From an uncultured Prevotella sp. (lineage in GTDB: Bacteria; Bacteroidota; Bacteroidia; Bacteroidales; Bacteroidaceae): a DNA stretch of 52,537 nt. Of the stretch, positions 36,060-44,546 are shown piece by piece. A program made the translations under genes and the position numbers. Positions within the stretch are counted from its first letter, which is position 1. Each line of letters starts with the position of its first letter. The DNA is taken from the NCBI GenBank assembly GCA_900314995.1, contig OMXK01000045.1, positions 1 through 52,537 on the forward strand, given 5' to 3'. Below the pieces are notes generated by a model. It searched no databases, had not been told where the DNA came from, and worked only from the letters and a program-made list of their open reading frames with translations.

Positions 36060-36893
36060 ATGAGATGGACAGTATTATCAGATAATCGAAGCGATGACAG
36101 TCGGCTATCTACAGAGCACGGCCTGTCAATCTTTCTTCGACGTAGTCAAACAGAGCGGCACAAGATCCTGCTTGACACTGGTGCAAGCGATGTGTTTATC
36201 CGAAACGCAGAGCAGTTGGGCATAGATCTCAGCGATGTAGACTATGTCTTCATTTCTCACGGACACAGCGACCATGCGGGAGGTTTACGGTATTTCTTAG
36301 AGCATAATCAAAAAGCCAAGGTTATTGTCTCGCCCGATGCGATGAGCGGTAAGTTCTTTTCTAATCGAAAAGCGAGCAAGCTCGAGCGCTTTTCTAAACG
36401 AGTGAATCTGCATGGCATCACCACGGAGTGCCCTGAGATAGACAATAACAGACTTATTCTGATAGACCAGACCTGTGAGATTTTGGAAGGTCTTCATGCG
36501 ATTGCCCATATCCCACAGACTAATCCTATGCCCAAGGGAAATCAGAATCTCTACGTGCAGGATGCCGCAGGCAATTTTATCCACGATGACTTCCGCCACG
36601 AACTGGCCCTGTATGTGGATGGTCTGCTATTCACGGGCTGTGCTCATAGCGGACTGGAGAATATTCTGGCGGCATGTCCTTGGCCAGTTCATACCGTTGT
36701 AGGTGGTTTCCACTTACTCGACGGACAAGAGACGGCTGATGAAATAAAAGCCTTGGCTCAAAGGCTGAAAGCAAAATATCCTGAAACGCAGTTCTACACC
36801 AGCCATTGCACAGGTGACCATGTGTTTGAGGTGATGAAAGACGTGATGGGCGCGCAATTACAGTCTTTCAGATGTGGAACTATAATACCATAG
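36060..36893 (+). CDS. MBL-fold metallo-hydrolase, dihydropterin/RFA-P synthase-like subgroup
   Basis: The 277-residue product has the metallo-beta-lactamase metal motif FISHGHSDHAGGL and later ligands in TGCAHSGLENIL, VVGGFHLLDG and YTSHCTGDHV. The arrangement resembles enzymes annotated as 7,8-dihydropterin-6-yl-methyl-4-(beta-D-ribofuranosyl)aminobenzene 5'-phosphate synthase. In bacteria the real role of that subgroup is unclear. It converges on pdxT; a short A/T-rich hairpin (36899-36917) lies in between. Confidence 0.8.
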   Translation: MRWTVLSDNRSDDSRLSTEHGLSIFLRRSQTERHKILLDTGASDVFIRNAEQLGIDLSDVDYVFISHGHSDHAGGLRYFLEHNQKAKVIVSPDAMSGKFFSNRKASKLERFSKRVNLHGITTECPEIDNNRLILIDQTCEILEGLHAIAHIPQTNPMPKGNQNLYVQDAAGNFIHDDFRHELALYVDGLLFTGCAHSGLENILAACPWPVHTVVGGFHLLDGQETADEIKALAQRLKAKYPETQFYTSHCTGDHVFEVMKDVMGAQLQSFRCGTIIP

Positions 36894-36922
36894 AAAGGAA
36901 TAGAAGGTATTTCTATTTGGGA

Positions 36923-37471
36923 TTATTTAGCCCTTTCGAGAAAGAACTGGTGGATTCTTAGGTCGCAGTCTAATTCAGGATGGAATGCAGTAGCGAGCTG
37001 ATTGCCTTGGCGTGCGGCGACGATATGCCCGTCGATGCTGGCAATGGGAATGCAGGCATCCGAAAGCACTGTCTCGATGTAGGGCGCACGGATGAAGGTC
37101 ATTGGCAGGGCTTTGCCGATGCCCTCAACGGTGCCGACAGTGTGGAAACTACCTAACTGTCGACCGTATGCGTTCCTGCGCACAAGGATGTCCATCGTGC
37201 CGAGATAGCCTTTGGAAAGGAGAATCATACCAGCGCATGTGCCAAAGACGGGCAGACCACCAAGGATGGCTTCACGGATGGGTTCAAGCAACCCCAGTTG
37301 TGAGAGTAGGCGCATCTGCACCGTACTCTCGCCACCAGGCAGAATCAGTCCGTCTTTGGGTTGCTGCCAGTCTTTCAGCTGTCGGATCTGGAAAGTCTCG
37401 ACACCAAGCCGCTGCAACATTTGCTCATGCTCGGCGAATGCCCCTTGCAGGGAAAGAACCGCTATTCTCAT
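36923..37471 (-). CDS. pdxT: Pyridoxal 5'-phosphate synthase, glutaminase subunit
   Basis: PdxT hydrolyses glutamine and passes ammonia to PdxS for PLP synthesis. The 182-residue product has [11 protein letters not shown] at the start, LPGGEST, the nucleophile loop GTCAGM (Cys79) and FHPEL (His164, Glu166), completing the triad. The ATG overlaps the pdxS stop by 4 bases (ATGA), so the subunits are translated in step. All catalytic residues are present. Confidence 0.96.
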   Translation of the reverse strand: MRIAVLSLQGAFAEHEQMLQRLGVETFQIRQLKDWQQPKDGLILPGGESTVQMRLLSQLGLLEPIREAILGGLPVFGTCAGMILLSKGYLGTMDILVRRNAYGRQLGSFHTVGTVEGIGKALPMTFIRAPYIETVLSDACIPIASIDGHIVAARQGNQLATAFHPELDCDLRIHQFFLERAK

Positions 37472-38346
37472 TTTCCTCTCTCCGCCATTAAGAGTTCGAT
37501 TTCCTGTTCGTTGATGCCCACCATTGCCTCGCCGAGGTCTTCGCTGAGTTCGGCCAGAAGTTTGGCATCCTGATAATTGGTGACGGCCTGCACGATGGCT
37601 GCGGCTCGCTTGGCGGGATTGCCGCTCTTGAAAATACCACTGCCCACGAACACACCCTCGGCACCGAGCTGCATCATCAGAGCGGCATCGGCTGGCGTTG
37701 CTACACCTCCGGCGGCGAAGTTCACTACGGGCAGCTTGCCGTTGTCATGCACGAAGCGCACCAGTTCGTAAGGTGCCTGCAACTGCTTGGCAGCCTCGTA
37801 GAGCTCGTCTTCACTCATAGAAACAAGCCGTCGGATCTCGCTCTGCATCAGCCGCATGTGGCTGACTGCCTGTACCACGTCGCCCGTACCAGGCTCGCCT
37901 TTGGTGCGGATCATCGTTGCCCCTTCGGCGATACGGCGCAAGGCTTCACCCAGATTCTTTGCGCCACACACGAACGGCACGTCGAATTTCGTCTTGTCGA
38001 TGTGGTAGATATTGTCGGCAGGACTGAGCACCTCGCTCTCGTCGATATAGTCGATCTCGATGGCCTGCAGTATCTGTGCCTCGGCAATGTGTCCGATGCG
38101 GCACTTCGCCATCACGGGAATGGTGACGGCATCTTGTATGCCACGAATCATTTTCGGGTCGCTCATGCGGCTCACGCCACCCGCAGCCCGAATGTCGGCT
38201 GGGATTCTTTCCAAAGCCATCACGGCACAGGCACCTGCTTCCTCGGCGATACGAGCCTGTTCTGGGGTTGTCACGTCCATAATCACGCCGCCTTTCAGCA
38301 TCTGAGCCAACTGGCGGTTAAGATCTTGTCTTGAGTTTGCTTCCAT
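37468..38346 (-). CDS. pdxS: Pyridoxal 5'-phosphate synthase, lyase subunit
   Basis: PdxS builds PLP from ribose 5-phosphate, glyceraldehyde 3-phosphate and ammonia. The 292-residue product has the expected Asp24 (VIMDV), Lys81 (VMAKCRIGH) and Lys149 ([11 protein letters not shown]), and [17 protein letters not shown]. It forms an operon with pdxT. A -7-like box TTACTTTG lies at 38382-38389 and a 7-bp inverted repeat overlaps the -35 position, suggesting an activator-controlled promoter. The gene upstream encodes a ThiD-like/AraC protein, a plausible regulator. Confidence 0.96.
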   Translation of the reverse strand: MEANSRQDLNRQLAQMLKGGVIMDVTTPEQARIAEEAGACAVMALERIPADIRAAGGVSRMSDPKMIRGIQDAVTIPVMAKCRIGHIAEAQILQAIEIDYIDESEVLSPADNIYHIDKTKFDVPFVCGAKNLGEALRRIAEGATMIRTKGEPGTGDVVQAVSHMRLMQSEIRRLVSMSEDELYEAAKQLQAPYELVRFVHDNGKLPVVNFAAGGVATPADAALMMQLGAEGVFVGSGIFKSGNPAKRAAAIVQAVTNYQDAKLLAELSEDLGEAMVGINEQEIELLMAERGK

Positions 38347-38381
38347 ATTCTTTTTCGTTTATGTGTTAATGAATGTGGCTG

Positions 38382-38423
38382 CAAAGTAACGGTAATTCCG
38401 CGAGAACACCGCACGATGTTCCC
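38382..38423 (-). promoter_or_regulatory. Candidate regulated promoter of pdxS-pdxT
   Basis: On the minus strand TTACTTTG (38382-38389) is a variant -7 box. At about -35 there is no TTTG; instead a dyad GGGAACA / TGTTCTC (38402-38423, 8-base loop, one mismatch) covers that position. A dyad in place of a -33 element is what an activator-dependent promoter would show. Confidence 0.45.
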
Positions 38424-38455
38424 ATTCTGATAAGCGAAAAGTCAATTTGTGCAAA

Positions 38456-39329
38456 CTATCTCTTCCTGACTTCACTGGGAGCCTTGCCCGTCTGCTTCTT
38501 GTAATAACGCGAGAGATGAGCCTGTGAAGAGAATCCCAACAGGCCTGCAATCTCCTTTAGCGGTTTGTTGGTGCCGAGCATCGTGGAAATCTCTTCCATG
38601 ATGCGTTCGTCGATGATAGACTTGGGTGAACGGTTGGCGACATGCCGTGTTACCTGTCCCAGATAACGGGCGCTGACACCCAACTGCTCGGCATAGAAAG
38701 CAACGACGATCGACAGCATCGAGAAACAGATTATAGAGCTCGCCGCTGCGGCTGCTGTCCTCAGTATAGCCTTTTGGGAACTGGCTCAGATAAGTGCGCG
38801 CATGGAGCATGGCTTCGTTGGTGTTTTCGCCACAACTGAGATAATAAGCCAGTGCTGCCGACAACTGGTTGGCTTGGCCGTGCAGACGAATGGCCGACGG
38901 CAGGTCGGAAGGCTCCAGCACAATGGTGCACAGCGGTATGATCTGCTCTTTGATGGCACTGAACACCTGAGGTTCCACTAGTTGGTCGCCATGGGTGGAT
39001 GTCTGTACGGGCGCATAAATAATGTACCGTGGGTGATACTTCTGCATCATCTCTGCTATCGTTGCTACCACATCAATCCGCCTGATGAGACCAATCTTCA
39101 CTATCTGTGGCTGCAGATCGTTGAAGATGGCTTCTATCTGTTTGCGGACGATGGCAGCAGGCAGGTCGTAGAACTCCTGGATACCCAGCGTATTCTGTAC
39201 GGTTATCGATGTGACAACTGAGGTAACCGTGCCCCCCAATTCACAGATACAGCGGATGTCTGCCTGTATGCCCGAACCGCCCGTGCCGTCAGAACCTGTA
39301 ATCGCCAATATGGTCTGTTTATTGTTCAT
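38456..39329 (-). pseudogene. ThiD-like domain fused to AraC-type HTH, split by a frameshift
   Basis: The first frame from ATG 39329 gives a ThiD (HMP/pyridoxine kinase)-like domain: ITGSDGTGGSGIQADI, SVVTSITVQNTLGIQ and APVQTSTHGDQL. The nucleotide-binding and anion-hole part is short: the stretch from EPSDLPSAI goes almost straight to HGQANQLSAALAYYL, without the GTGC-type catalytic cysteine and about 60 residues of core. After GELYNLF a +1 shift is needed near 38710-38730 to enter FYAEQLGVSARYLGQV...IAGLLGFSSQAHLSRYYKKQ, a clear AraC HTH ending at 38456. An in-frame ancestor would be a regulator with a non-catalytic B6/thiamine-precursor-binding domain. Located 110 bases upstream of pdxS. 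Decay or sequence error cannot be separated here. Confidence 0.75.
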
Positions 39330-39353
39330 CTGGACTTGCCATCTTCTTTGAGT

Positions 39354-39917
39354 TTATAGTATCAAGTGTTTCATCGGATGACCACCCCATCGGTTATCAT
39401 TCACATATCGGAAGCCGACGGACGCGTATAATGCCTCGCCGACGGGATTGCCCTTATCTACCAATAGTCCGACACACGGCAACCCCATACGATTAGCCCG
39501 TTCCTTGGTAGCCAACAGCAGCCTTCGGGCTATGCCCTGACGGCGATATTCCGAAAGCACGGCCAATGAGTCAAGATACAGCTCACCTGCCTGCGTCTCA
39601 TCATCCATACCCGTATGATCCTTACCGAGATGTTCTTTGGCTGCCTCGATAAAGGCGCGGCGAAGTTCATGCAGAAGCCCACCATCATAGCTGACGGAAA
39701 TGCCGACAACCCTATCTGCATCCATTGCCACCAGCGTATTCCGATAACTGTACTGTGAATCCTCGCGCTCAACAAGCATCGTCATCATCTTGCGGCAATC
39801 CTCCAGCCCGTAACCTTCACCACAGAAATACAGACAGCAGTCATCCGTCATGGCTGTCATAATCAGGCAGGCAATCTCTGCTGCCTGACTCTTGTTTGCT
39901 TCTCGAATCTTTATCAT
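39354..39917 (-). CDS. GNAT-family N-acetyltransferase
   Basis: The 187-residue product (start at the ATG of MIKIREANKSQ; three codons earlier another ATG exists) shows the GNAT core: an N-terminal strand and helix, VVGISVSYDGG in strand 4, and the acetyl-CoA loop YRRQGIARRLL followed by KGNPVGEALYASVGFR. The acceptor is unknown. It lies 24 bases upstream of the ThiD-like/AraC gene in the same direction, so the two are probably co-transcribed. Confidence 0.85.
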   Translation of the reverse strand: MIKIREANKSQAAEIACLIMTAMTDDCCLYFCGEGYGLEDCRKMMTMLVEREDSQYSYRNTLVAMDADRVVGISVSYDGGLLHELRRAFIEAAKEHLGKDHTGMDDETQAGELYLDSLAVLSEYRRQGIARRLLLATKERANRMGLPCVGLLVDKGNPVGEALYASVGFRYVNDNRWGGHPMKHLIL

Positions 39918-39947
39918 TCCATACATAGTCGATTTTCTATTTTATGA

Positions 39948-40087
39948 TTATCCCTTCCTATACTCACTTGGGGTTATGCCCTTCATCCTTGTGAAGAAAC
40001 GGGTAAACGATGCCGTCTCAGAAACATCCAGGTGGCTTCTAATCTGAACATGCTGCAATCAATTGATGGTTTGCGGGTGCAAATATA
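39948..40087 (-). pseudogene. AraC-family regulator remnant: promoter plus last ~34 codons
   Basis: The minus strand from about 40050 to the TAA at 39948-39950 encodes IRSHLDVSETASFTRFF and RMKGITPSEYRKG, the last helix-turn-helix of an AraC-family protein. Immediately upstream, TATATTTG (40080-40087, minus strand) is a good -7 box. No sequence for the rest of the protein lies between, so a deletion removed nearly all of the gene while leaving its promoter and 3' end. Confidence 0.65.
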
Positions 40088-40298
40088 CAAAGAAAATGCG
40101 AGTTATTTCCGTTTCAATCAATTTTTCTTCCGTTTAGGTAATTATATGAGTAATTATATGTAACTTAATAATGCATAATACACATGGTCTTGGAGTGACG
40201 GGCTAGATGAAACTGTAACATTCTGACAAACGATGATCTCGAAAGGGGCACAGAGGGCGGTTGACTGATTACCTTATAGACAAGAAGTTACAAACAGC
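40088..40298. other. Intergenic stretch without a recognisable gene
   Basis: About 210 bases with no coding frame of normal character. The only structure noticed is a short tandem motif, TAATTATATG at 40139-40148 and again at 40151-40160. It marks the border between the core genome (pdx region) and the accessory island. Confidence 0.5.
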
Positions 40299-40337
40299 AA
40301 CAGGCAGCACCCGCGATGTATGGATGCTGCCTGTCTT
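40299..40337 (-). terminator. Hairpin after the HU-like gene
   Basis: AACAGGCAGCA (40299-40309) pairs with TGCTGCCTGT (40325-40334), an 10-bp stem 27 bases past the HU stop. The downstream tract on the minus strand (TTGCTGTTTG) is only moderately T-rich. A similar hairpin ends the island at 49761-49800. Confidence 0.55.
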
Positions 40338-40363
40338 AGAGTCCGGCGGAGACTGCGGCCGAA

Positions 40364-40912
40364 CTAAGGATTCTGAGCCAGCTGCTCGGTGATCCAGTCC
40401 TCCAGCGGCGTAACCTTCTTGATGTACACCTTCTTGCTGGGGTCGGTCTCCTCAGGCGTGAGGTCGACCTTCTCCTCCACGCCGTAGGTGGCCAGCGAGC
40501 ACTGATCCTTGAAGGTGCGCGAGGTGATGTCATCGTCAGCTGCGCCCTCAGGACGGAAGCGGATGTGAACGCCCTTCACGTAGGTGTTGGCGTTCCACTT
40601 GCCCTCCAGGATGGCTGCCCTCGTGATGCCCTCCTTGGTGCTCTCCACCGTGGGCCAGAAGATGCCCAGACCGTCGATCTTCACGGGGTTGCCCTGCGCG
40701 ATGAGCTCGATCATGCACGATGCCATCTTGATGAGCACGCCCTCGATGATGTCGCGACTGTACACGCACTGGTGCTCAGCCATGTGCTTGGCCAGGCCTC
40801 GGAGCGTGATGGTGTCCTTCTCTACCGCCTTCGGGTAATACTTGCCGTAACCCGGATTGTTGGCGTTCAGGTTCTTGCGGAGGTTGATTAGAAACTGCGG
40901 ATTCTGTACCAT
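40364..40912 (-). CDS. HU-like DNA-binding protein (Bacteroidales long form)
   Basis: This 182-residue protein carries an HU/IHF-like fold: TLRGLAKHMAEHQCVYSRDI, IKMASCMIELIAQGNPVKID, GLGIFWPTVES and VKGVHIRFRPEG. It is twice the length of a classical HU; the acidic C-terminal tail (ESVDLTPEETDPSKK-like region) is an extension. In Bacteroidales such proteins sit opposite DUF4248 genes next to BT4734-like/DUF3987 operons, as here. A likely role is architectural binding within the element. Promoter at 41000-41031; the ~80-base leader can fold GCGAC/GTCGC. Confidence 0.8.
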   Translation of the reverse strand: MVQNPQFLINLRKNLNANNPGYGKYYPKAVEKDTITLRGLAKHMAEHQCVYSRDIIEGVLIKMASCMIELIAQGNPVKIDGLGIFWPTVESTKEGITRAAILEGKWNANTYVKGVHIRFRPEGAADDDITSRTFKDQCSLATYGVEEKVDLTPEETDPSKKVYIKKVTPLEDWITEQLAQNP

Positions 40913-40999
40913 AATAAAACCCTTTCTTGTTTTTTGAATTGTGTTTGTGTTGCGACGAACTGCATCGGGTCGCCGCTTCCCGCCTTTTTTATGATGCTA

Positions 41000-41031
41000 C
41001 AAAGTTACGCATTTTTCTTGAATCCTGCAAG
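41000..41031 (-). promoter_or_regulatory. Promoter of the HU-like gene
   Basis: Minus strand CTTG (41028-41031) and TAACTTTG (41000-41007) with a 20-bp spacer. It is divergent from the DUF4248 promoter at 41133-41140. Confidence 0.65.
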
Positions 41032-41132
41032 TATATAATCGCTCTTAAACCACTTACAGCAACTTATAACCACTTATCGACATTTATACCAAAATAATTG
41101 CGCTTCCATGCCCGATTCTCGGATATTTTTTG

Positions 41133-41140
41133 TATCTTTG
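41133..41140 (+). promoter_or_regulatory. -7 box of the DUF4248 gene
   Basis: TATCTTTG matches TAnnTTTG; the leader to the ATG at 41177 is about 30 bases. Confidence 0.55.
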
Positions 41141-41176
41141 CAATGGATAAGAACAAAATAAAAAAACAACAAGATC

Positions 41177-41377
41177 ATGGAACAGTCACCCAAGACAACC
41201 GGTCGCATGGAACTCGCCCAGCGCTATTTCCCCAACATACTCCCCCACTCTGCCTGGAAGAAATTCAAGTCGCTGCTCGAGGAAGAGCCGTCGCTTTGCC
41301 GCCTCTCCACCCAGCGCCGCCGCACCTACACCCCTGCCGAAGTAAACAAAATTTACCGATACCTCGGAGAACCCTAA
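41177..41377 (+). CDS. DUF4248-family small protein
   Basis: This 66-residue protein reads TGRMELAQRYFPNILPHSAW, then LCRLSTQRRRTYTPAEVNKI and YRYLGEP, the usual layout of DUF4248, a short Bacteroidales family with a predicted helix-turn-helix-like fold and no known function. It is typically found beside the HU-like gene, as here, in divergent orientation. It is the first rightward gene of the island. Confidence 0.75.
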   Translation: MEQSPKTTGRMELAQRYFPNILPHSAWKKFKSLLEEEPSLCRLSTQRRRTYTPAEVNKIYRYLGEP

Positions 41378-41428
41378 ACTCCCCTATTTCAGGGCATTTC
41401 AGCCGATTCCCACTCAACCGTAATGCGA

Positions 41429-41472
41429 GCACCCTTCCGCTTACGACTGAGCACCCTTCAGCTTACGATTGA
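41429..41472. repeat. 22-bp tandem duplication
   Basis: Two adjacent units, each GCACCCTTC-n-GCTTACGA-n-TGA, differ at two positions. They lie 50 bases after DUF4248. Confidence 0.85.
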
Positions 41473-41580
41473 TTTGCCCTTTGTCGGCAGGGGACTAAAG
41501 GGAGCATTTTGAAGAACGCGAAATATAAACTATATTCAATGTCATCAAAAGCAATTTGCAACATAAGAGACATAGGTTAA

Positions 41581-41601
41581 ATTGCAAATGTGCAAATTGC
41601 A
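41581..41601 (+). repeat. Island repeat, copy A (21 bp)
   Basis: The core TGCAAATGTGCAAATTGCA, preceded by AT, is identical at 49680-49700. After the core both copies carry a related tail containing GAGG(G)TGACAG (41610-41620 here). The core is a near-dyad of TTGCA units. Confidence 0.9.
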
Positions 41602-41736
41602 GAATTATTCGAGGGTGACAGGAAAAGGGAGAAGATATCTATATATGATAGTTATATCATTGATTATTAATTATTTATATATCTATAATACTATATTTAC
41701 AACCCTCTTACTTTTTTTTCTTTGCAAAAAATAGAT

Positions 41737-41755
41737 TGCAATTTGCACATTTGCA
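41737..41755 (-). repeat. Island repeat, copy B (inverted, 19 of 21 bp)
   Basis: TGCAATTTGCACATTTGCA on the plus strand is the exact reverse complement of 19 bases of copies A and C. On the minus strand it is also followed by an AAGAGGGT segment, like the tails of A and C. Confidence 0.88.
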
Positions 41756-41773
41756 CATTTTTTGCTCCAAATG

Positions 41774-41804
41774 TTGGTTATCTCAAAAACTATGTGTATC
41801 TTTG
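41774..41804 (+). promoter_or_regulatory. Promoter of the MmeI-like restriction-modification gene
   Basis: TTGG (41774-41777) and TATCTTTG (41797-41804) with a 19-bp spacer. The ATG at 41825 follows 20 bases after the -7 box. Confidence 0.65.
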
Positions 41805-41824
41805 CAGCTAATATAATATAAAGT

Positions 41825-44542
41825 ATGAAGACTGAGAAACAGATGGCTACAGCAGCCAAGGAATTCGCCCAACGATGGGCTGGGCGCGGATATGAGAAGG
41901 GCGACTCGCAATTGTTCTGGACGGAGTTGCTGACAGAGGTGTTCGGGGTTGAGAATCCCAGTACCTTTATCCGCTATGAAGAGCAGGTGAAAGTGGATAA
42001 GACCAACTTTATCGATGGGCATATTCCCTCCACCCGCGTGCTTATCGAACAGAAATCGTTGGGCAAAGACCTGCGCAAAGGTATTCTTCAGAGCGACGGC
42101 TCGGTGCTGAATCCCTTTCAGCAAGCCAAGCGCTATGTAGCCAACATGCCGCTGAGCGAACATCCCCGCTGGGTCGTGACTTGCAATTTCTCGCAGTTCC
42201 TGATCTACGACATGGAGCAGCCCAACGGCGAGCCTGAGGAAATACTGCTTGAGAATCTGGGCAAGGAGTATTATCGGCTGCAATTCCTCGTTGATGTCAA
42301 GAACGAGCATCTTTCAAAAGAGATGGAGGTATCGATGCAAGCTGGCGAGATCGTGGGCAAGATCTACGAGGCCCTGCTGGTGCAATATGACGACAATTCT
42401 CCCGAAGCATTGCGATGGCTCAACATCCTGTGCGTGCGCATCGTTTTCTGTCTCTATGCTGAGGATGCTGGCATCTTCGGGCACGACCAGTTCCATGACT
42501 TCCTCGTCACCTATGAGGCCAAGGATTTGCGGCGAGCCCTGCGCGACCTGTTCGAAGTGCTGAACACGCCAAAGGAGAAACGCAGCAAGTATTTACAAAC
42601 TGAACTGCAAGCATTCCCCTATACGAATGGCGGCTTGTTTGAAGAGGAGATCGAGATACCGCAATTTACAGACGAACTGAAGCAGACGCTGCTCGATAAT
42701 GCCAGTCTTGATTTCGACTGGAGTGATATATCACCGACCATCTTCGGTGCTGTATTCGAGAGCACGCTGAATCCGGAGACACGCCGTAGTGGCGGCATGC
42801 ACTACACCTCGATTGAGAACATCCACAAAGTGATTGATCCCCTATTCCTGAACGACCTTCGCCGTGAACTCGACGAGATACTGGAGGAGAAGGTGGAGAA
42901 ACAAAGACAACATAAACTCGATGCCTATCAAGACAAGCTGGCCTCGCTGACATTCCTTGACCCTGCCTGTGGCTCAGGCAACTTTCTTACGGAGACTTAT
43001 TTGAGCCTGCGCCGTCTGGAGAACGAGGCCATCCGCGAGCATTATCATGGACAGATGATGATGGGAGAATTTCTGAATCCCGTCAAGGTGAGCATCCAGC
43101 AGTTCTATGGTATCGAGATTAACGACTTTGCCGTCACCGTAGCCACCACGGCCCTTTGGATTAGTGAGGCTCAGATGTTAACTGAGACAGAGCGCATCAT
43201 GCATCAAGACATTGACTTCCTGCCACTGAAGTCGTACACCAATATCCACGAGGGAAATGCCCTTCGAATGGATTGGGAAACGGTTGTACCCAAAGACCAC
43301 CTTAGTTTTATAGTAGGTAACCCGCCGTTTTGTGGGCGTAGATATAGAACACCAGAACAGATAGAAGACGTAGCTCATTTCTTTGATTATAAAGACATTG
43401 ACTATGTAGCTTGCTGGTATAAGAAAGCCGCCAACTTAATCCAGGGAACTAATGTGCGTTGTGCCTTTGTATCTACAAACTCAATAACTCAGGGAGAACA
43501 AGTACCTGCTTTATGGCAGAATCTAGGAGTTCAAATAGATTTTGCCTATCGTACATTTCGATGGGATAGTGAGGCGTCTCTAAAAGCCCATGTACATTGT
43601 GTCATTATCGGTTTCTCTGCAGAAGGAGTAAACAATAATCCTACTATCTTTGATAATGAGGGAACAATAAAGGCAAATAACATTAATGGATATCTTTTGG
43701 ATGCTCCGAATGTATATATAACCCTACGGAGCAAGCCAATTGCAGATATTCCCTTAATGCGAAACGGCAACGTACCGCTTGATGGAGATGCACTTAAGGT
43801 AGAGGCAGAAGATGTGAAAGACTTTGTTGATTGCAAACACTTATTAAAGCGTCTTATTGGAGGATGGGAACTTCTTCATAATGAACCCCGTTACGTCCTA
43901 TGGCTTGTTGGTATAAGCCCTATGGAGATCAAGAAATATACGAGTGTCTATCATCGTGTTCAACGATGTCGCGAGAATAGATTAGGAATGAAAGACAAGG
44001 GAACTCAACGTTTGGCTGAAACACCAACCACATTTAGGGATACTCTTAATCCTGATAATTATATTGCGCTTCCAATGGTTTCGTCGGAACGGCGTAGGTA
44101 CATTCCAATGGCTTACTTCCATGGTGATACCATCCCGACTAATCAGGTACAAATAATCCCAGATGCCACACTCTATCATTTCGGCATTCTCGAAAGTAAT
44201 GTTCACATGGCATGGATGCGAGCGGTATGTGGGCGTTTAGAGATGAGATATCGCTATTCAAAAGATGTTGTCTACAACAACTTCCCATGGCCAACCCCCA
44301 CAGACGAGCAGAAGGCAAAGATAGAACAAACAGCACAGGCAATCCTTGATGCCCGAGCCCTCTATCCCGACTCCTCGCTGGCAGACCTCTATGACGAAAT
44401 AACAATGCCTGTTGAACTCCGTCGAGCCCATCAGGACAACGACCGCGCCGTCATGGCTGCCTACGGCTTCTCCGCCAAAACCATGACCGAGAGCCAGTGC
44501 GTGGCCGAATTATTCAAATTGTATCAAGAATTAACGAAATAG
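41825..44542 (+). CDS. MmeI-like (Type IIL) single-chain restriction-modification enzyme
   Basis: This 905-residue protein has the domain order of MmeI-class enzymes. An N-terminal nuclease site reads IDGHIPSTRVLIEQKS (Asp64, Glu75, Lys77: D-x10-E-x-K), a helical spacer with SGGMHYTS follows, then an N6-adenine methyltransferase with motif I FLDPACGSGNF (residues 377-387) and motif IV GNPPF (Asn499-Phe502). The last ~350 residues should hold target recognition and C-terminal domains. Such enzymes cut unmethylated DNA and methylate one strand of their own site. Base composition falls from about codon 490 to 818 (roughly 43290-44275) and then rises again, suggesting an exchanged recognition domain. 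All catalytic residues are present. Confidence 0.88.
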   Translation: MKTEKQMATAAKEFAQRWAGRGYEKGDSQLFWTELLTEVFGVENPSTFIRYEEQVKVDKTNFIDGHIPSTRVLIEQKSLGKDLRKGILQSDGSVLNPFQQAKRYVANMPLSEHPRWVVTCNFSQFLIYDMEQPNGEPEEILLENLGKEYYRLQFLVDVKNEHLSKEMEVSMQAGEIVGKIYEALLVQYDDNSPEALRWLNILCVRIVFCLYAEDAGIFGHDQFHDFLVTYEAKDLRRALRDLFEVLNTPKEKRSKYLQTELQAFPYTNGGLFEEEIEIPQFTDELKQTLLDNASLDFDWSDISPTIFGAVFESTLNPETRRSGGMHYTSIENIHKVIDPLFLNDLRRELDEILEEKVEKQRQHKLDAYQDKLASLTFLDPACGSGNFLTETYLSLRRLENEAIREHYHGQMMMGEFLNPVKVSIQQFYGIEINDFAVTVATTALWISEAQMLTETERIMHQDIDFLPLKSYTNIHEGNALRMDWETVVPKDHLSFIVGNPPFCGRRYRTPEQIEDVAHFFDYKDIDYVACWYKKAANLIQGTNVRCAFVSTNSITQGEQVPALWQNLGVQIDFAYRTFRWDSEASLKAHVHCVIIGFSAEGVNNNPTIFDNEGTIKANNINGYLLDAPNVYITLRSKPIADIPLMRNGNVPLDGDALKVEAEDVKDFVDCKHLLKRLIGGWELLHNEPRYVLWLVGISPMEIKKYTSVYHRVQRCRENRLGMKDKGTQRLAETPTTFRDTLNPDNYIALPMVSSERRRYIPMAYFHGDTIPTNQVQIIPDATLYHFGILESNVHMAWMRAVCGRLEMRYRYSKDVVYNNFPWPTPTDEQKAKIEQTAQAILDARALYPDSSLADLYDEITMPVELRRAHQDNDRAVMAAYGFSAKTMTESQCVAELFKLYQELTK

Positions 44543-44546
44543 AAAG

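Larger units (their letters stand above)
41383..41773. other. Repeat-rich intergenic region of the island
   Basis: About 390 bases with no gene. It holds a 22-bp tandem duplication (41429-41472), two copies of the 21-bp island repeat in opposite orientation (41581-41601 and 41737-41755), an extra half copy (GCAATTTGCAA at 41551-41561), and between them an A/T-rich stretch of about 130 bases rich in TATAT. The combination of iteron-like repeats and A/T-rich DNA is what a replication origin would show; this is inference. Confidence 0.6.

Noticed and set aside
41429-41755. CRISPR array
   Set aside because: Repeats are few, adjacent or inverted, without regular spacers, and no cas genes are in the window.
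41825-44542. BREX-type PglX methyltransferase
   Set aside because: The N-terminal D-x10-E-x-K nuclease site, the length of 905 residues and the absence of pglZ, brxC or brxL genes favour the MmeI class.
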